Of a DNA stretch of 21,777 nt, positions 7,432-15,335 are shown piece after piece. Source of the DNA: an uncultured Verrucomicrobiales bacterium (GTDB taxonomy: Bacteria > Verrucomicrobiota > Verrucomicrobiae > Limisphaerales > CANJSG01). The DNA lies in the NCBI GenBank assembly GCA_946480965.1, contig CAMLMI010000032.1, positions 1-21,777 on the forward strand. The letters are read 5' to 3'. Below the pieces are notes generated by a model that made no database searches, had not been told where the DNA came from, and saw only the letters and a program-made list of their open reading frames with translations. Each line of letters starts with the position of its first letter. Position 1 is the first letter of the stretch. Made by a program: the position numbers and the translations under genes.

Positions 7432-8211
7432 ATGTCAGCCTCCAAATTCCGAATCGCGATGGCTCTGGCGTCTCTGTTGGTAGCCTCTGCGAATGCTCAG
7501 CTCGCCGATCCATTTTCTGGAATCGTTCCTGTTCCAGCGCCGAGCCCAGTGGTTTGGTCGACAAATGCCACGGTTGTCGTAAGGCCGGACCCAGACACTC
7601 AGAAACTGCTGAACGATTTGTCGAATGAGGCATTCATCAGTTGGGATACTGTTGTCGGCGGTCTTTTGGCTATCGTAGGTGGCTTTTTGGCTGAACTCGC
7701 AATGTCTGCGCGTCAAAAGAAGCAGCAAGATACAGACTAAGCTGAATTCAAGCGAAACCTAGTGGGGGCGATTCGACTGGAGCTGGATGCTCTTAGCAGA
7801 ACGTATGATTCGGAGATAGGTGCTCAGTTGGCGGCCAATTCCCCGGACGAGCCATTCAGGATACGCATTCAGATTACCCAAGACTGGTTTACGGTCTTCA
7901 ACTCGAACGCTGTTCACATAGCGAAACTCGAGCCAGATATGGCAGCAGCAATTGTGGGAATATATGCTTCGATGAAGGCGTTAATTGAACTGTATGCGAT
8001 CAACAATACCGGTTTGGATAGGCTTGAGAGAATCGAGCAGAGTCCTCAGCGATTTGACCAGTCGCCACAGAATAAGCCGAACGTTGATGCGCTCAACAAA
8101 GCGATGGCTTTTGTCAGGAACCAACTTGTGGAGCACGCCTCAAAGATGAGGAAAGCAGATGGCGAACTTCGGCGACAGGTCGGCTTATTCAGGAATCTTG
8201 GGAATCCCTGA
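7432..8211 (+). pseudogene. Small membrane protein gene interrupted by one in-frame TAA
   Basis: Two open frames, 7432-7740 (102 residues) and 7762-8211 (149 residues from GTG 7762), lie in the same reading frame. They are separated by a single TAA at 7738-7740 and only seven sense codons. Read through the stop, they give one 259-codon protein: a signal-peptide-like start (cleavage near ANA-QL), a membrane helix (WDTVVGGLLAIVGGFLAE), a charged stretch, then AEFKRNLVGAIRLELDAL, QDWFTVFNSNAVHI and IELYAINNTGL. I recall a family of one-helix proteins with this same succession (helix, charged residues, EFKRNL-type segment, TQDYFTVY-like motif), so the two halves belong together. The likeliest reading is a nonsense mutation, possibly CAA to TAA. 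Sequencing error, or two separate products with GTG restart, are alternatives. Base composition is clearly AT-richer than the neighbours: 25 of 60 GC at 7981-8040 against 49 of 60 at 6481-6540. Function unknown. Confidence 0.7.
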
Positions 8212-8230
8212 AACTGCATAGTCTAAAATT

Positions 8231-8260
8231 GGAGACGGCTTGGGCGAGCTGTCCCTACCT
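8231..8260. repeat. Diverged copy of the 7298 palindrome
   Basis: It shares the GACGGCT half and the exact GAGCTGTCCCTA half with 7298-7324, in the same orientation, but the left arm and loop have diverged. About seven pairs (GACGGCT/AGCTGTC) remain. It sits between the interrupted gene and the aminotransferase stop at 8269, closing off the AT-richer island. Confidence 0.55.
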
Positions 8261-8268
8261 GGTCGGAC

Positions 8269-9357
8269 TCAGAGCTGCGTCATCGCTTGGTCCAGCGCCG
8301 CGATGAGCGGGGTCATGGATTCGACGGTTTCGTCGCCCATGTTGGAGATGCGGAAGGTGGTGCCCTTGATCTTGCCGTAGCCGCCGTCGATCAGGAAGCC
8401 CTGCTCCTTGACGAGCTTCTGGAGCTTGGCCACGTCCACGGTGCGGCCGCCGGGCTTCGCGCCGTTGTTGAAGCAGCAGAGGGTGATCGATTCGAAGCCG
8501 GCTTCGGGAAAGAGGGTGAAGCCGTGCTTGGTGCCCCAGTCGCGCAACATCTTGTTCGTCGTCTGGTGGCGGGCGTAGCGGGCGTCGAGACCTTCGGCGA
8601 AGAACTCGCCGAGCTTGGACTCGAGCGCGTAGATGTGCGGGATGCTCGGAGTGCTGGGGGTCATCGAATCTTTGGCGTTCTTCTCGAACTCCACGAAGTC
8701 GAAGTAGTAGCCGCGGTCCTTGACCGTGGCGGCTTTGGCCAAGGCGGCGGGCGACGCGGTGAAGACGGCGAGCCCGGGCGGCAGGGCAAAGGCTTTCTGG
8801 GTGCCGGCCAGGAGGACGTCGATGCCCATGGCGTCGAAGTTCAGCGGCAGCGCGGTCATGGAGCTGACGGCGTCCACGATGAACATCACGTCGGGATACT
8901 TGGCCTTGAGCGCGGCAATCTCGGCCAGCGGGCTCATGGTGCCGGTGCTGGTCTCGTTGTGGATGAGCGTGAGGGCGTCGAACTGGCCGGTGGCGAGCTT
9001 GGCGTCGATCTGTTCGGCGCGGATGGGCGAACCCCACGGCACCTGGAGGGCTTCGGCTTCCTTGCCGCACTTCTTGGAGACGTCGAACCACTTGTCGGAG
9101 AAGGCGCCCTTCATGCAGTTGAGGACCTTCTTGGTGACGAGATTGCGGAGGGAACCTTCCATCACGCCCCAGGCGGAAGAGGTGGAGAGATAGACGAGCT
9201 GTTTGGTGCCGAGCAGCGTCTGGAGCTGGGGCTGGATCTTGGCGTAGAGGTCCTTGAAGCCCTGGCCGCGATGACCGATGGCCGGGCGGCAGAGCGCCTG
9301 GAGGGTCTTGGGGCTGACTTCGACGGGACCGGGGATGTGGAGTTTGACGTGCGCCAT
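8269..9357 (-). CDS. Class V PLP-dependent aminotransferase (serine/alanine-glyoxylate type)
   Basis: A 362-residue fold-type I enzyme of the serine-glyoxylate, alanine-glyoxylate or serine-pyruvate aminotransferase group. It starts with KLHIPGPVEVSP, the characteristic opening in which PGP contacts the substrate. YLSTSSAWGVMEGSL supplies phosphate-binding residues. VDAVSSM carries Asp162, which should pair with the pyridine nitrogen. GTQKAFALPPGLA carries Lys188, the Schiff-base lysine. The C-terminal KGTTFRISNMGD holds the Arg that binds the substrate carboxylate. Length is normal for the family. ATG 9357 was chosen because the family begins directly before the PGP motif; the 36 extra codons upstream lie in an intergenic repeat. 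The exact amino donor and acceptor cannot be told from sequence. It is monocistronic and divergent from miaE. Confidence 0.87.
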   Translation of the reverse strand: MAHVKLHIPGPVEVSPKTLQALCRPAIGHRGQGFKDLYAKIQPQLQTLLGTKQLVYLSTSSAWGVMEGSLRNLVTKKVLNCMKGAFSDKWFDVSKKCGKEAEALQVPWGSPIRAEQIDAKLATGQFDALTLIHNETSTGTMSPLAEIAALKAKYPDVMFIVDAVSSMTALPLNFDAMGIDVLLAGTQKAFALPPGLAVFTASPAALAKAATVKDRGYYFDFVEFEKNAKDSMTPSTPSIPHIYALESKLGEFFAEGLDARYARHQTTNKMLRDWGTKHGFTLFPEAGFESITLCCFNNGAKPGGRTVDVAKLQKLVKEQGFLIDGGYGKIKGTTFRISNMGDETVESMTPLIAALDQAMTQL

Positions 9358-9420
9358 AAACAGGGCCGGAACGTTGCCAGAGGGAGTCAAGGGAGCAAGA
9401 GCTGTTTGGACGCAAGGAAG

Positions 9421-9513
9421 GACGAAGCACGAAGGCCAAAGGCCGAAAGAAGCCCGAACTCCCAAGCCGCAGGTCCTCTCTTGGAATTTGGCCTTTGGCC
9501 TTCGCGCTTCGTC
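9421..9513. repeat. Long inverted repeat between aminotransferase and miaE
   Basis: Arm 9421-9447 (GACGAAGCACGAAGGCCAAA and on) is the reverse complement of 9487-9513 at 25 of 27 positions, with a 39-nt spacer. It fills much of the 213-nt divergent intergenic region and would form a large cruciform or RNA stem. The arms contain a nested GGCC-AAA-GGCC motif. It resembles dispersed repeats I have seen in this phylum rather than a regulator binding site. Confidence 0.75.
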
Positions 9514-9570
9514 ATTGCTCCAAGGTTTGCCGTTGGCGGTGGCGGCGGCGGGCGGTTACGACTTCGCGCC

Positions 9571-10143
9571 ATGGAAATGCTGCGTGAGAAGGTGCCCGCG
9601 TCCTGGGTGCCGAAGGTGCTGGCCAATCTGCCGGCGGTGTTGATCGACCACGCTCATCTGGAGCGGAAGGCGGCGACCTCGGCGCTGAATCTGGAGAAGT
9701 TCCCGGCACTGTTCCCCAAGGTTCGCGAGCTGAACGCCATTGCCATCGAGGAGCTGCAGCACTTCGAGCTCGTCCTGGACCTCCTGAAAAAGCGCGGCGT
9801 CCCTTTCGGCCAAGCCATTCCCAGTCCGTGGATTTCCGGCTTGATGCGGTCGGTGCGGAACGGCACCCGCCAACAGGTGGTGGACCGGCTGATCTGCTGC
9901 GCGCTGATCGAGGGGCGGAGCTGCGAGAAGTTCCAGATCCTGGCGGAGGCGTTGAAACCGGTGGACGCGGAACTGGCGGCGTTCTACGCGAGCCTGGTGG
10001 AATCCGAGGGCAACCACTACGCCACGTTCCTGATCATGGCGCGGGAGATCGACCTGGAGGAAACGCAGCGTCGGCTGGACTTCTATCTGGACCTGGACGC
10101 GGAGCTGATGAGGGTGCCGAATGATCTGCCGTTGTTGCACTGA
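9571..10143 (+). CDS. miaE: tRNA-(ms2io6A)-hydroxylase
   Basis: A 190-residue non-haem di-iron protein that hydroxylates the isopentenyl group of ms2i6A at position 37 of tRNAs, the last step after MiaA and MiaB. Family features are VLIDHAHLERKAATSAL, EELQHFELV, LIEGRSCEKF and ESEGNHYATF. Ferritin-like metal ligands can be placed as Glu31, Glu61 with His64, Glu114, and Glu146 with His149, a complete set. ATG 9571 (or 9577) fits the family start; the open frame further upstream is antisense to the aminotransferase. The C-terminus (RRLDFYLDLDAELM) is intact. miaA and miaB are not in the window. The gene stands alone behind the large inverted repeat. Confidence 0.93.
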   Translation: MEMLREKVPASWVPKVLANLPAVLIDHAHLERKAATSALNLEKFPALFPKVRELNAIAIEELQHFELVLDLLKKRGVPFGQAIPSPWISGLMRSVRNGTRQQVVDRLICCALIEGRSCEKFQILAEALKPVDAELAAFYASLVESEGNHYATFLIMAREIDLEETQRRLDFYLDLDAELMRVPNDLPLLH

Positions 10144-10332
10144 GGGAGGGTCGGGGCGGTTGTAGACGAGCTTTGGAGCCAACCGAGCCTGTGCGCCGAG
10201 ATGTGTCACCGAGTTGTAACATATCCGGTTGACGCCGGTTGAGGCTGCTGGGAGAACGCGGTCGTCGTTCCCCAACAACCTATTCCGCCCGAGCTATGCC
10301 GTGCGCCATCGCACCTATGAGCGTTGCTTCGA

Positions 10333-10347
10333 CCGGGAATTTCCCGG
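10333..10347. promoter_or_regulatory. Perfect 15-bp palindrome, possible operator
   Basis: CCGGGAA, one central T, TTCCCGG. It is about 100 nt upstream of the PEP-CTERM gene. Size and symmetry suit a dimeric regulator, but no regulator gene is nearby, so this is speculative. Confidence 0.3.
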
Positions 10348-10424
10348 TTGGAGCCTCCGGCCGTCCCGTTGACGGGTTGAGCCGTATCCGGAGTGCGTCG
10401 GCGGCTTTGTTGGGGAGCGGAACG

Positions 10425-10443
10425 CTTGGAATGACGTTCCAAG
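10425..10443 (+). promoter_or_regulatory. Hairpin directly upstream of a start codon
   Basis: CTTGGAA (10425-10431) and TTCCAAG (10437-10443) form a 7-bp stem with a five-base loop, ending 7 nt before ATG 10451. It occupies the place where a ribosome binding site would be, and no Shine-Dalgarno sequence is seen. It could modulate translation of the PEP-CTERM gene. Confidence 0.4.
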
Positions 10444-10450
10444 TCCACCC

Positions 10451-11353
10451 ATGAACCCAATCAAACTCGTAGCCCTCACTGCCCTAGTGCCGTGCGTGGC
10501 CTCCCAGGCGGCCAACATCGCTTGGATATCGTTCCACGGCGCCGACAACACGCCGACGGCCGGTGCCGCCGGTGCCGGGCACACCATGGCGCCGGATGTC
10601 GGCTATACGTCCCTGTTGACGGGCGCAGGCCATACGGTCACGCGGTTCGTAACGGCCGACAACGCGGACACGCTGCCCGCGTTCGCTACCCTGAACACCT
10701 TCGACCTCGTGATCATCGGCCGGTCGGTCAACAGCGGCCATTATCAGCAGGCCAACGAAGCGACCTTCTGGAATACGACCATCACCGCTCCTCTGATGGA
10801 CATGTCCGGCTACACGCTGCGCAACGTGCGTCTGGGCTACACCACGGGCGGCACCATGCCGGACACCACCTCCTCGGTGAAGCTGACCGTCTCCGACGTG
10901 GATCATCCGATCTTCGCGGGCATCAGCCTCGATGCCGGAAACACGATGGTGAACAATTACGCCGACATCATCACCTTCAACTCGATCATCCAGCGCGGCA
11001 TATCCGTGAATTCCGATCCCTTGGCCGGAGGCGGCACTCTGCTGGCCTCGGTCAGCGCCGATGCCCCTGCGGCGGCCAACGGCATGATCATCGCCGAGTG
11101 GAACGCTGGCGCGACGATGGCCACGACTCCCGCCACCACGCTCGGCGGCCATCGACTCGTGTTCCTGTCCGGAACCCGTGAAGCGGCCAACGTGAGCAGC
11201 GAGACCGCAGGCTTGTTGGACCTCACGGCCGATGGCCAGACGATGTTCCTGAACGCGGTGGACTACATGACCACCCCCGTGCCGGAGCCTGGTTCGCTCT
11301 CCTTGATCGGTCTCGGAGCGGCGGCCCTGCTGCTGAAGAAGCGGCGCGCCTGA
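10451..11353 (+). CDS. PEP-CTERM sorting-domain protein with a glutamine-amidotransferase-like fold
   Basis: A 300-residue secreted protein. Signal peptide of about 20 residues (hydrophobic stretch, likely cleavage near SQA-AN). The body begins NIAWISFHGADNT and continues with LLTGAGHTVTRF and FDLVIIGRSVNSGHY, which looks like the alternating strand/helix start of a ThuA/DJ-1-type Rossmann domain. PIFAGISLDAG resembles the HPI-x-GL motif often seen in such domains. No nucleophile elbow Cys is evident, so a binding rather than hydrolytic role is possible. The C-terminus is a PEP-CTERM signal: VPEPGSLSLIGLG, a hydrophobic run, then KKRRA. PEP-CTERM proteins are normally cut and anchored by exosortase, which is not in this window. 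An intrinsic terminator follows at 11377, so it is monocistronic. Confidence 0.85.
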   Translation: MNPIKLVALTALVPCVASQAANIAWISFHGADNTPTAGAAGAGHTMAPDVGYTSLLTGAGHTVTRFVTADNADTLPAFATLNTFDLVIIGRSVNSGHYQQANEATFWNTTITAPLMDMSGYTLRNVRLGYTTGGTMPDTTSSVKLTVSDVDHPIFAGISLDAGNTMVNNYADIITFNSIIQRGISVNSDPLAGGGTLLASVSADAPAAANGMIIAEWNAGATMATTPATTLGGHRLVFLSGTREAANVSSETAGLLDLTADGQTMFLNAVDYMTTPVPEPGSLSLIGLGAAALLLKKRRA

Positions 11354-11376
11354 TCGCGCCTTCGTTCCGGTTCCCG

Positions 11377-11413
11377 ACGGGATGGGCCTTGGTCCATCCC
11401 GTTTTTCTTTTTT
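11377..11413 (+). terminator. Intrinsic terminator of first PEP-CTERM gene
   Basis: ACGGGATGG (11377-11385) pairs perfectly with CCATCCCGT (11394-11402), followed by a T-rich tail TTTTTCTTTTTT to 11413. It starts 24 nt after the stop codon. Confidence 0.92.
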
Positions 11414-11496
11414 CGGCATTGGTCATGTCAGTGAGCGGAAAATGAATGTTCAGCAAAGGGGCGGGCGGCGTTCACTCCCGGGGTTCCCCCACTCCT

Positions 11497-12561
11497 ATGA
11501 AACTTCGAGCATCCTCCGGATTCGGCCGTCGGCTTTCCAAGGCGACGGCGGCTTCATTGGCAATCTCCAGTTGGATCGGGCTTTCGCCCGGGGCGCGGGC
11601 CGCGCTGTTCATGTATGAAGGGTTCGACTACACGGCCGAGACCACGCTGGTGGGCCAGAACGGCGGCACGGGCTGGAACGGGGCATGGGTGCAGTCGGGC
11701 GCGGCGACGGCGTATCCGAACTCCTGGGTCGGCACGGGCAGCCTGAGCTACACGGACGGGCTCGGGAACACGCTGTTGACCTCGGGCAACCGGGGCATCG
11801 CCACCGGCGACGGCACGGCCACGGGATTGAACACCGGCGGTTCCACGGGCAATTCCCAGCCGCTGCGGCGCTTCGACTTCTCCGTCCTGCCGAACAGCGT
11901 CGCGCTGGGCAGCAACGGCGTGGCGACGACCTGGATCAGCTACCTGGCCGTGCGGACGGACGCGGAGTTCATCGCCTCCAATGGCAGCAACTACGTCCAC
12001 GGCCGGGCGGCGGGGCTACAGCTCTTCAATCGATCCACGGCGGCGGGCGGCGGCACGGAGATCCTGGCGGCGGGCCGGGCGAGCCAGAACGGGGAAACAA
12101 CCATCGGCGATCTGCCGGACGACACTTGGGGCATCTACAACGCGGGCAACGCGAACGCGACCAAGGCGACCACGGATTCCTTCACCTCGACCTCCTTCAT
12201 CGTGATCCGCGTGGATCACACGGCCACGGTGGACGCGGTGGGCAGCCCGGACACGGCCTACATCTGGATCAATCCCGGGCTGAGCTTCGAGCCGAACATC
12301 GCCACGGCCGACGCGACGATCACGGCCGACTTCGTGGCGGCGGGCGGCACGATCAGCGCGGACCGCGACTACGCGTTCGACGCGATCCGGCTCTTCGGCG
12401 GCAGCCGCAACGCCACGGTCGGATACGGCCAGTTGGACATCGACGAGATCCGCATCGCGGACACCTTCGCGGACGTGGCGCCGGTGCCGGAACCGACGGC
12501 CGCGGCGTTGGGGCTGCTGGGAGGCGCCGCGTTGCTGTGGGCGCGACGTCGTCGCGGATGA
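11497..12561 (+). CDS. PEP-CTERM sorting-domain protein, beta-sandwich type
   Basis: A 354-residue secreted protein. An N-terminal basic and hydrophobic signal (about residues 1-36, ending GARA) precedes LFMYEGFDYTAETTLVGQNG and GTGWNGAW, an opening common to verrucomicrobial PEP-CTERM proteins with a LamG/concanavalin-like beta-sandwich. The body is rich in Gly, Thr, Ala and Asn with few charges, as in exported structural or matrix proteins. The C-terminus is a PEP-CTERM signal: VPEPTAAALGLLGG, a hydrophobic segment, then WARRRRG. ATG 11497 is preferred; ATG 11446 is in frame but would put 17 extra residues before the signal. No clear ribosome binding site. It lies between two strong terminators, so it has its own transcript. 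Function unknown. Confidence 0.83.
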   Translation: MKLRASSGFGRRLSKATAASLAISSWIGLSPGARAALFMYEGFDYTAETTLVGQNGGTGWNGAWVQSGAATAYPNSWVGTGSLSYTDGLGNTLLTSGNRGIATGDGTATGLNTGGSTGNSQPLRRFDFSVLPNSVALGSNGVATTWISYLAVRTDAEFIASNGSNYVHGRAAGLQLFNRSTAAGGGTEILAAGRASQNGETTIGDLPDDTWGIYNAGNANATKATTDSFTSTSFIVIRVDHTATVDAVGSPDTAYIWINPGLSFEPNIATADATITADFVAAGGTISADRDYAFDAIRLFGGSRNATVGYGQLDIDEIRIADTFADVAPVPEPTAAALGLLGGAALLWARRRRG

Positions 12562-12606
12562 ACGACGGAGCCGGCCGTGAGCGGCGCGATTTTCGGGGTT
12601 GGTGGT

Positions 12607-12641
12607 GGCCGCAGCGGAGCGCAATTCGCTGCGGCCTTTTT
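12607..12641 (+). terminator. Intrinsic terminator of second PEP-CTERM gene
   Basis: GGCCGCAGCG (12607-12616) pairs perfectly with CGCTGCGGCC (12627-12636) across a ten-base loop, followed by TTTTT. It separates the PEP-CTERM gene from the signalling operon. Confidence 0.92.
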
Positions 12642-12731
12642 CGTGGTGCGGAGCGGGAACCGATCTTCCGCGTGGACCGCCGCCGGGGCGTGCGTTAATA
12701 CCTCAGGGCCGCCAAGAACCCGGCATTCCCG

Positions 12732-15335
12732 ATGGAGCCCAACACTTTGAGCGCGTTTCCGTCCTCCGTTTTCCGGGGAGCGGCCTGGCGTTCCGGGCTC
12801 AAGGTGGGGCTGGTCTATGGGCTGGTTTCGCTGGCTTGGATCTGGGGTTCCGACGAGCTGCTGGCCCGGCTGCCATTGGAGGAGGAGACCCGGCGCTGGA
12901 TCGCGACGATCAAGGGAACGGGCTTCGTGCTCGCGACCACCGTGATGCTGGTGGTCATCGTGCGGCGCGAGGTCGGCGCGCAGGCGGAGATGGCCCGCAG
13001 GCTGCGCGACGCCGAGCAGCGCTTCGGCAAGATGCTGGCCGCGCCGGACCGGGTGCACTGGATTCTGGACCTCGCGGCGGACCGCTTCGAGTTCGTCAGC
13101 CAGGGCGCGCGCACGCTCCGGGGCAAGTCTCCCGAGGAGCTGATGGAACGGGCCTCCCGTTGGAACGACGGCTTGGACGCGGGCGACGCGGCCCGGCTCG
13201 CGGAGGCGCGCCGGGCCTGCCGCGACGGCGAGAGCCAAGGGTATCAGATGGAGTATCGCCTGCGACGACCGGACGGCGGCGTGATCTGGATCGACGAGAG
13301 CGCGTCGATCCTGGGCCCGGGCCCGGACGCGCGTCGGCTGAACGGCCTGTGCCGGGACGTGACGGAACGCCGGCTCGCGGCGGAGCGGCTGAAGGAGCAG
13401 GAGGCGGAGCTGGTGCGGAGCGAACTGCGGCACCGCGTTCTCTTCGAGCGGAACCTTCTCCCGATGTGGATCTGCGACGCGCAGTCGTGGCGGATGGTCC
13501 TGGTTAACGACGCCGCGCTGAAGGCCTACGGCTATTCCAGGGAGGAGTTCCTCGGCATGACGCTGCCGTTTCTGGAGCCCGAGGAGGACCGGGAGCCGAG
13601 CCGCGACGACCCTTCGGTCCACGGCCCGAGGCGGCTGGTGCGGCACATCCGGAAAAACCGTTCGATCATCATGGTGGACCTGTTCTGCCAGCCGGTTTCG
13701 CTGGAGGGGCGCGAGATGCGGCTGGTGGTCGCGCACGACGTGACCGCGCGGGTGCAGGCCGAGCGCGACCTGCGCCGGAGCCGGGAACGCTTGGAGCTGG
13801 TCATGGCCGGGGCCGATCTCGGCACTTGGGAATGGGACATGGTCACGGACGAGGTCGTCATGAGCGAACGGCTCCTGCTCCTGCTCGGGCACGGGATCGG
13901 CGAACGGCTTGGAAGCCTCGCGGCCTGGCGCGAACGGTCCCATCCGGACGACCTGAAGCGTCTGGTCCAGCGGGTGCAGGGCCATCTGGCGGGCCGCAGC
14001 CCGGTGCTGGAATGCGAGCTGAGGATCCGCAGCGGCACCGGTCAATGGGTCTGGATCAACCTCCGAGGCGCGGTCGTGGAGCGCGGGCCGGACGGTTCGC
14101 CCCTCCGCATGATGGGCACCTACCTGGACATCAACGCACGCAAGGAGGCCGAGGCCTCCTTCCAGGCCATCGCCCATCGGCTCCGCCTAGCCACGCACGC
14201 GGCCGGCATCGGCGTGTGGGAATGGGACGTGCCGACGAGCCGGGTCTCTTGGGATTCCCAGATGAGGAGCCTCCACGGCCTGGCCGAGGACGCGGGGCCG
14301 GCGGACCTGAACGGCTGGCTCGGCCTGATCGCGACGGAGGACCGCACGGGCGTCTGGCTGGCGATGAGCCGGTTGCTGGAGGAAGGGGCCGATTACCGGA
14401 TCGAATACCGCGTCCGCCTGCCGGACGGCGGCACGCGCCACATCAATTCCTTCGGCACGATCGACCGGGACGTGGCGGGGAATCCGCTCCGTGTCGTGGG
14501 CGTGAACTACGACGTGACCAGCCGGAAGCTGGCCGAGATCGAGATCCGCAGCCTGAACCAGGATCTGGAACGCCGCGTCGCGGTCCGGACGGCGGAACTG
14601 GAAGCGACGAACCGGGAGCTGGAAGCCTTCAGCTACTCGGTCTCCCACGACCTGCGGGCGCCGCTGCGGGCGGTGGACGGCTTCAGCCTGGCCTTGGCCG
14701 AGGACGCCGGACCGGTGCTCGACCCCATCAGCCGGAGCCATCTGGACCGCATCCGCTCGGCGGCCCGGCGCATGGGGCAGCTGATCGACGATCTCCTGCA
14801 CCTGTCCCGGGTGACGCGGGTGGCGCTGAAGCGGGTGCCGGTGGACGTGTCGGCGCTGGCATGGGAGGTGGCCCAGGCGCTCTCCGCGCAGGCGGAGGGC
14901 CGGCAGGTCCAGGTGTCGATCACCGCCGGTATGAGGGCGCACGCCGACGAGGGGCTGCTGCGCATCGTGCTGGAGAACCTGATCGGCAACGCCTTCAAGT
15001 TCACCTCCAAGCGGGACTGTCCCGTGATCGAGATCGGGGCCGAGGCCGGAGAATCCGGGACGGTGTTCCACGTCCGGGACAACGGCGCGGGGTTCGACAT
15101 GGGCTATGCCGGGAAACTGTTCGGCGCGTTCCAGCGGCTGCACGGCCGGGACGAGTTCCCGGGCACCGGCATCGGCCTGGCCACCTGCCAGCGGATCGTC
15201 CACCGGCACGGCGGCCGGATCTGGGTGGACGCGGCGGTGGAGAAGGGCGCGACCTTCTTTTTTACGCTCGACCCGGACGCCTCTTTCAGGGCAGATAGCC
15301 CAGACTTCCAAACCACGCCGCGCTCCACATCATGA
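12732..15335 (+). CDS. Membrane-bound multi-PAS sensor histidine kinase
   Basis: An 867-residue kinase. Two membrane helices (about 23-39 and 61-77) with a short SDELLARLP segment between them are followed by four PAS-type modules at about 98-215, 234-340, 352-475 and 483-598. The last two begin with the same G-WEWD signature (LGTWEWDM, IGVWEWDV) typical of PAS_3 domains. A coiled coil (about 605-630) leads into HisKA, SYSVSHDLRAPLRAV, with the phospho-acceptor His639. The ATP-binding domain shows the N box (ENLIGNAFKF, Asn749), G1 (DNGAGFD, about 783) and G2 (GTGIGLATC, about 811). The kinase core is of the type often paired with Rcp1-like receivers. Its stop overlaps the next start as ATGA, so it is translationally coupled to that receiver. 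Signal unknown; no GAF/PHY chromophore domain is present. ATG 12732 gives a short N-terminal tail before the first helix. Confidence 0.93.
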   Translation: MEPNTLSAFPSSVFRGAAWRSGLKVGLVYGLVSLAWIWGSDELLARLPLEEETRRWIATIKGTGFVLATTVMLVVIVRREVGAQAEMARRLRDAEQRFGKMLAAPDRVHWILDLAADRFEFVSQGARTLRGKSPEELMERASRWNDGLDAGDAARLAEARRACRDGESQGYQMEYRLRRPDGGVIWIDESASILGPGPDARRLNGLCRDVTERRLAAERLKEQEAELVRSELRHRVLFERNLLPMWICDAQSWRMVLVNDAALKAYGYSREEFLGMTLPFLEPEEDREPSRDDPSVHGPRRLVRHIRKNRSIIMVDLFCQPVSLEGREMRLVVAHDVTARVQAERDLRRSRERLELVMAGADLGTWEWDMVTDEVVMSERLLLLLGHGIGERLGSLAAWRERSHPDDLKRLVQRVQGHLAGRSPVLECELRIRSGTGQWVWINLRGAVVERGPDGSPLRMMGTYLDINARKEAEASFQAIAHRLRLATHAAGIGVWEWDVPTSRVSWDSQMRSLHGLAEDAGPADLNGWLGLIATEDRTGVWLAMSRLLEEGADYRIEYRVRLPDGGTRHINSFGTIDRDVAGNPLRVVGVNYDVTSRKLAEIEIRSLNQDLERRVAVRTAELEATNRELEAFSYSVSHDLRAPLRAVDGFSLALAEDAGPVLDPISRSHLDRIRSAARRMGQLIDDLLHLSRVTRVALKRVPVDVSALAWEVAQALSAQAEGRQVQVSITAGMRAHADEGLLRIVLENLIGNAFKFTSKRDCPVIEIGAEAGESGTVFHVRDNGAGFDMGYAGKLFGAFQRLHGRDEFPGTGIGLATCQRIVHRHGGRIWVDAAVEKGATFFFTLDPDASFRADSPDFQTTPRSTS

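Larger units (their letters stand above)
10144..10450. other. 307-nt gene-free leader of the first PEP-CTERM gene
   Basis: No gene is seen. The region contains a perfect 7-bp inverted repeat CCGGGAA/TTCCCGG with a one-base centre at 10333-10347, which could be an operator, and a hairpin at 10425-10443 immediately before the start codon. No convincing sigma70 or sigma54 promoter could be assigned by eye. There is no strong Shine-Dalgarno sequence before ATG 10451. Confidence 0.55.

Noticed and set aside
8287..9570. Upstream in-frame extension of miaE
   Set aside because: Antisense to the aminotransferase and across the large inverted repeat; the MiaE family starts near 9571.
12369..14177. Minus-strand open frame of 602 codons antisense to the kinase and PEP-CTERM genes
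   Set aside because: It crosses a strong terminator and two well-supported plus-strand genes, with low-complexity composition and no domain.
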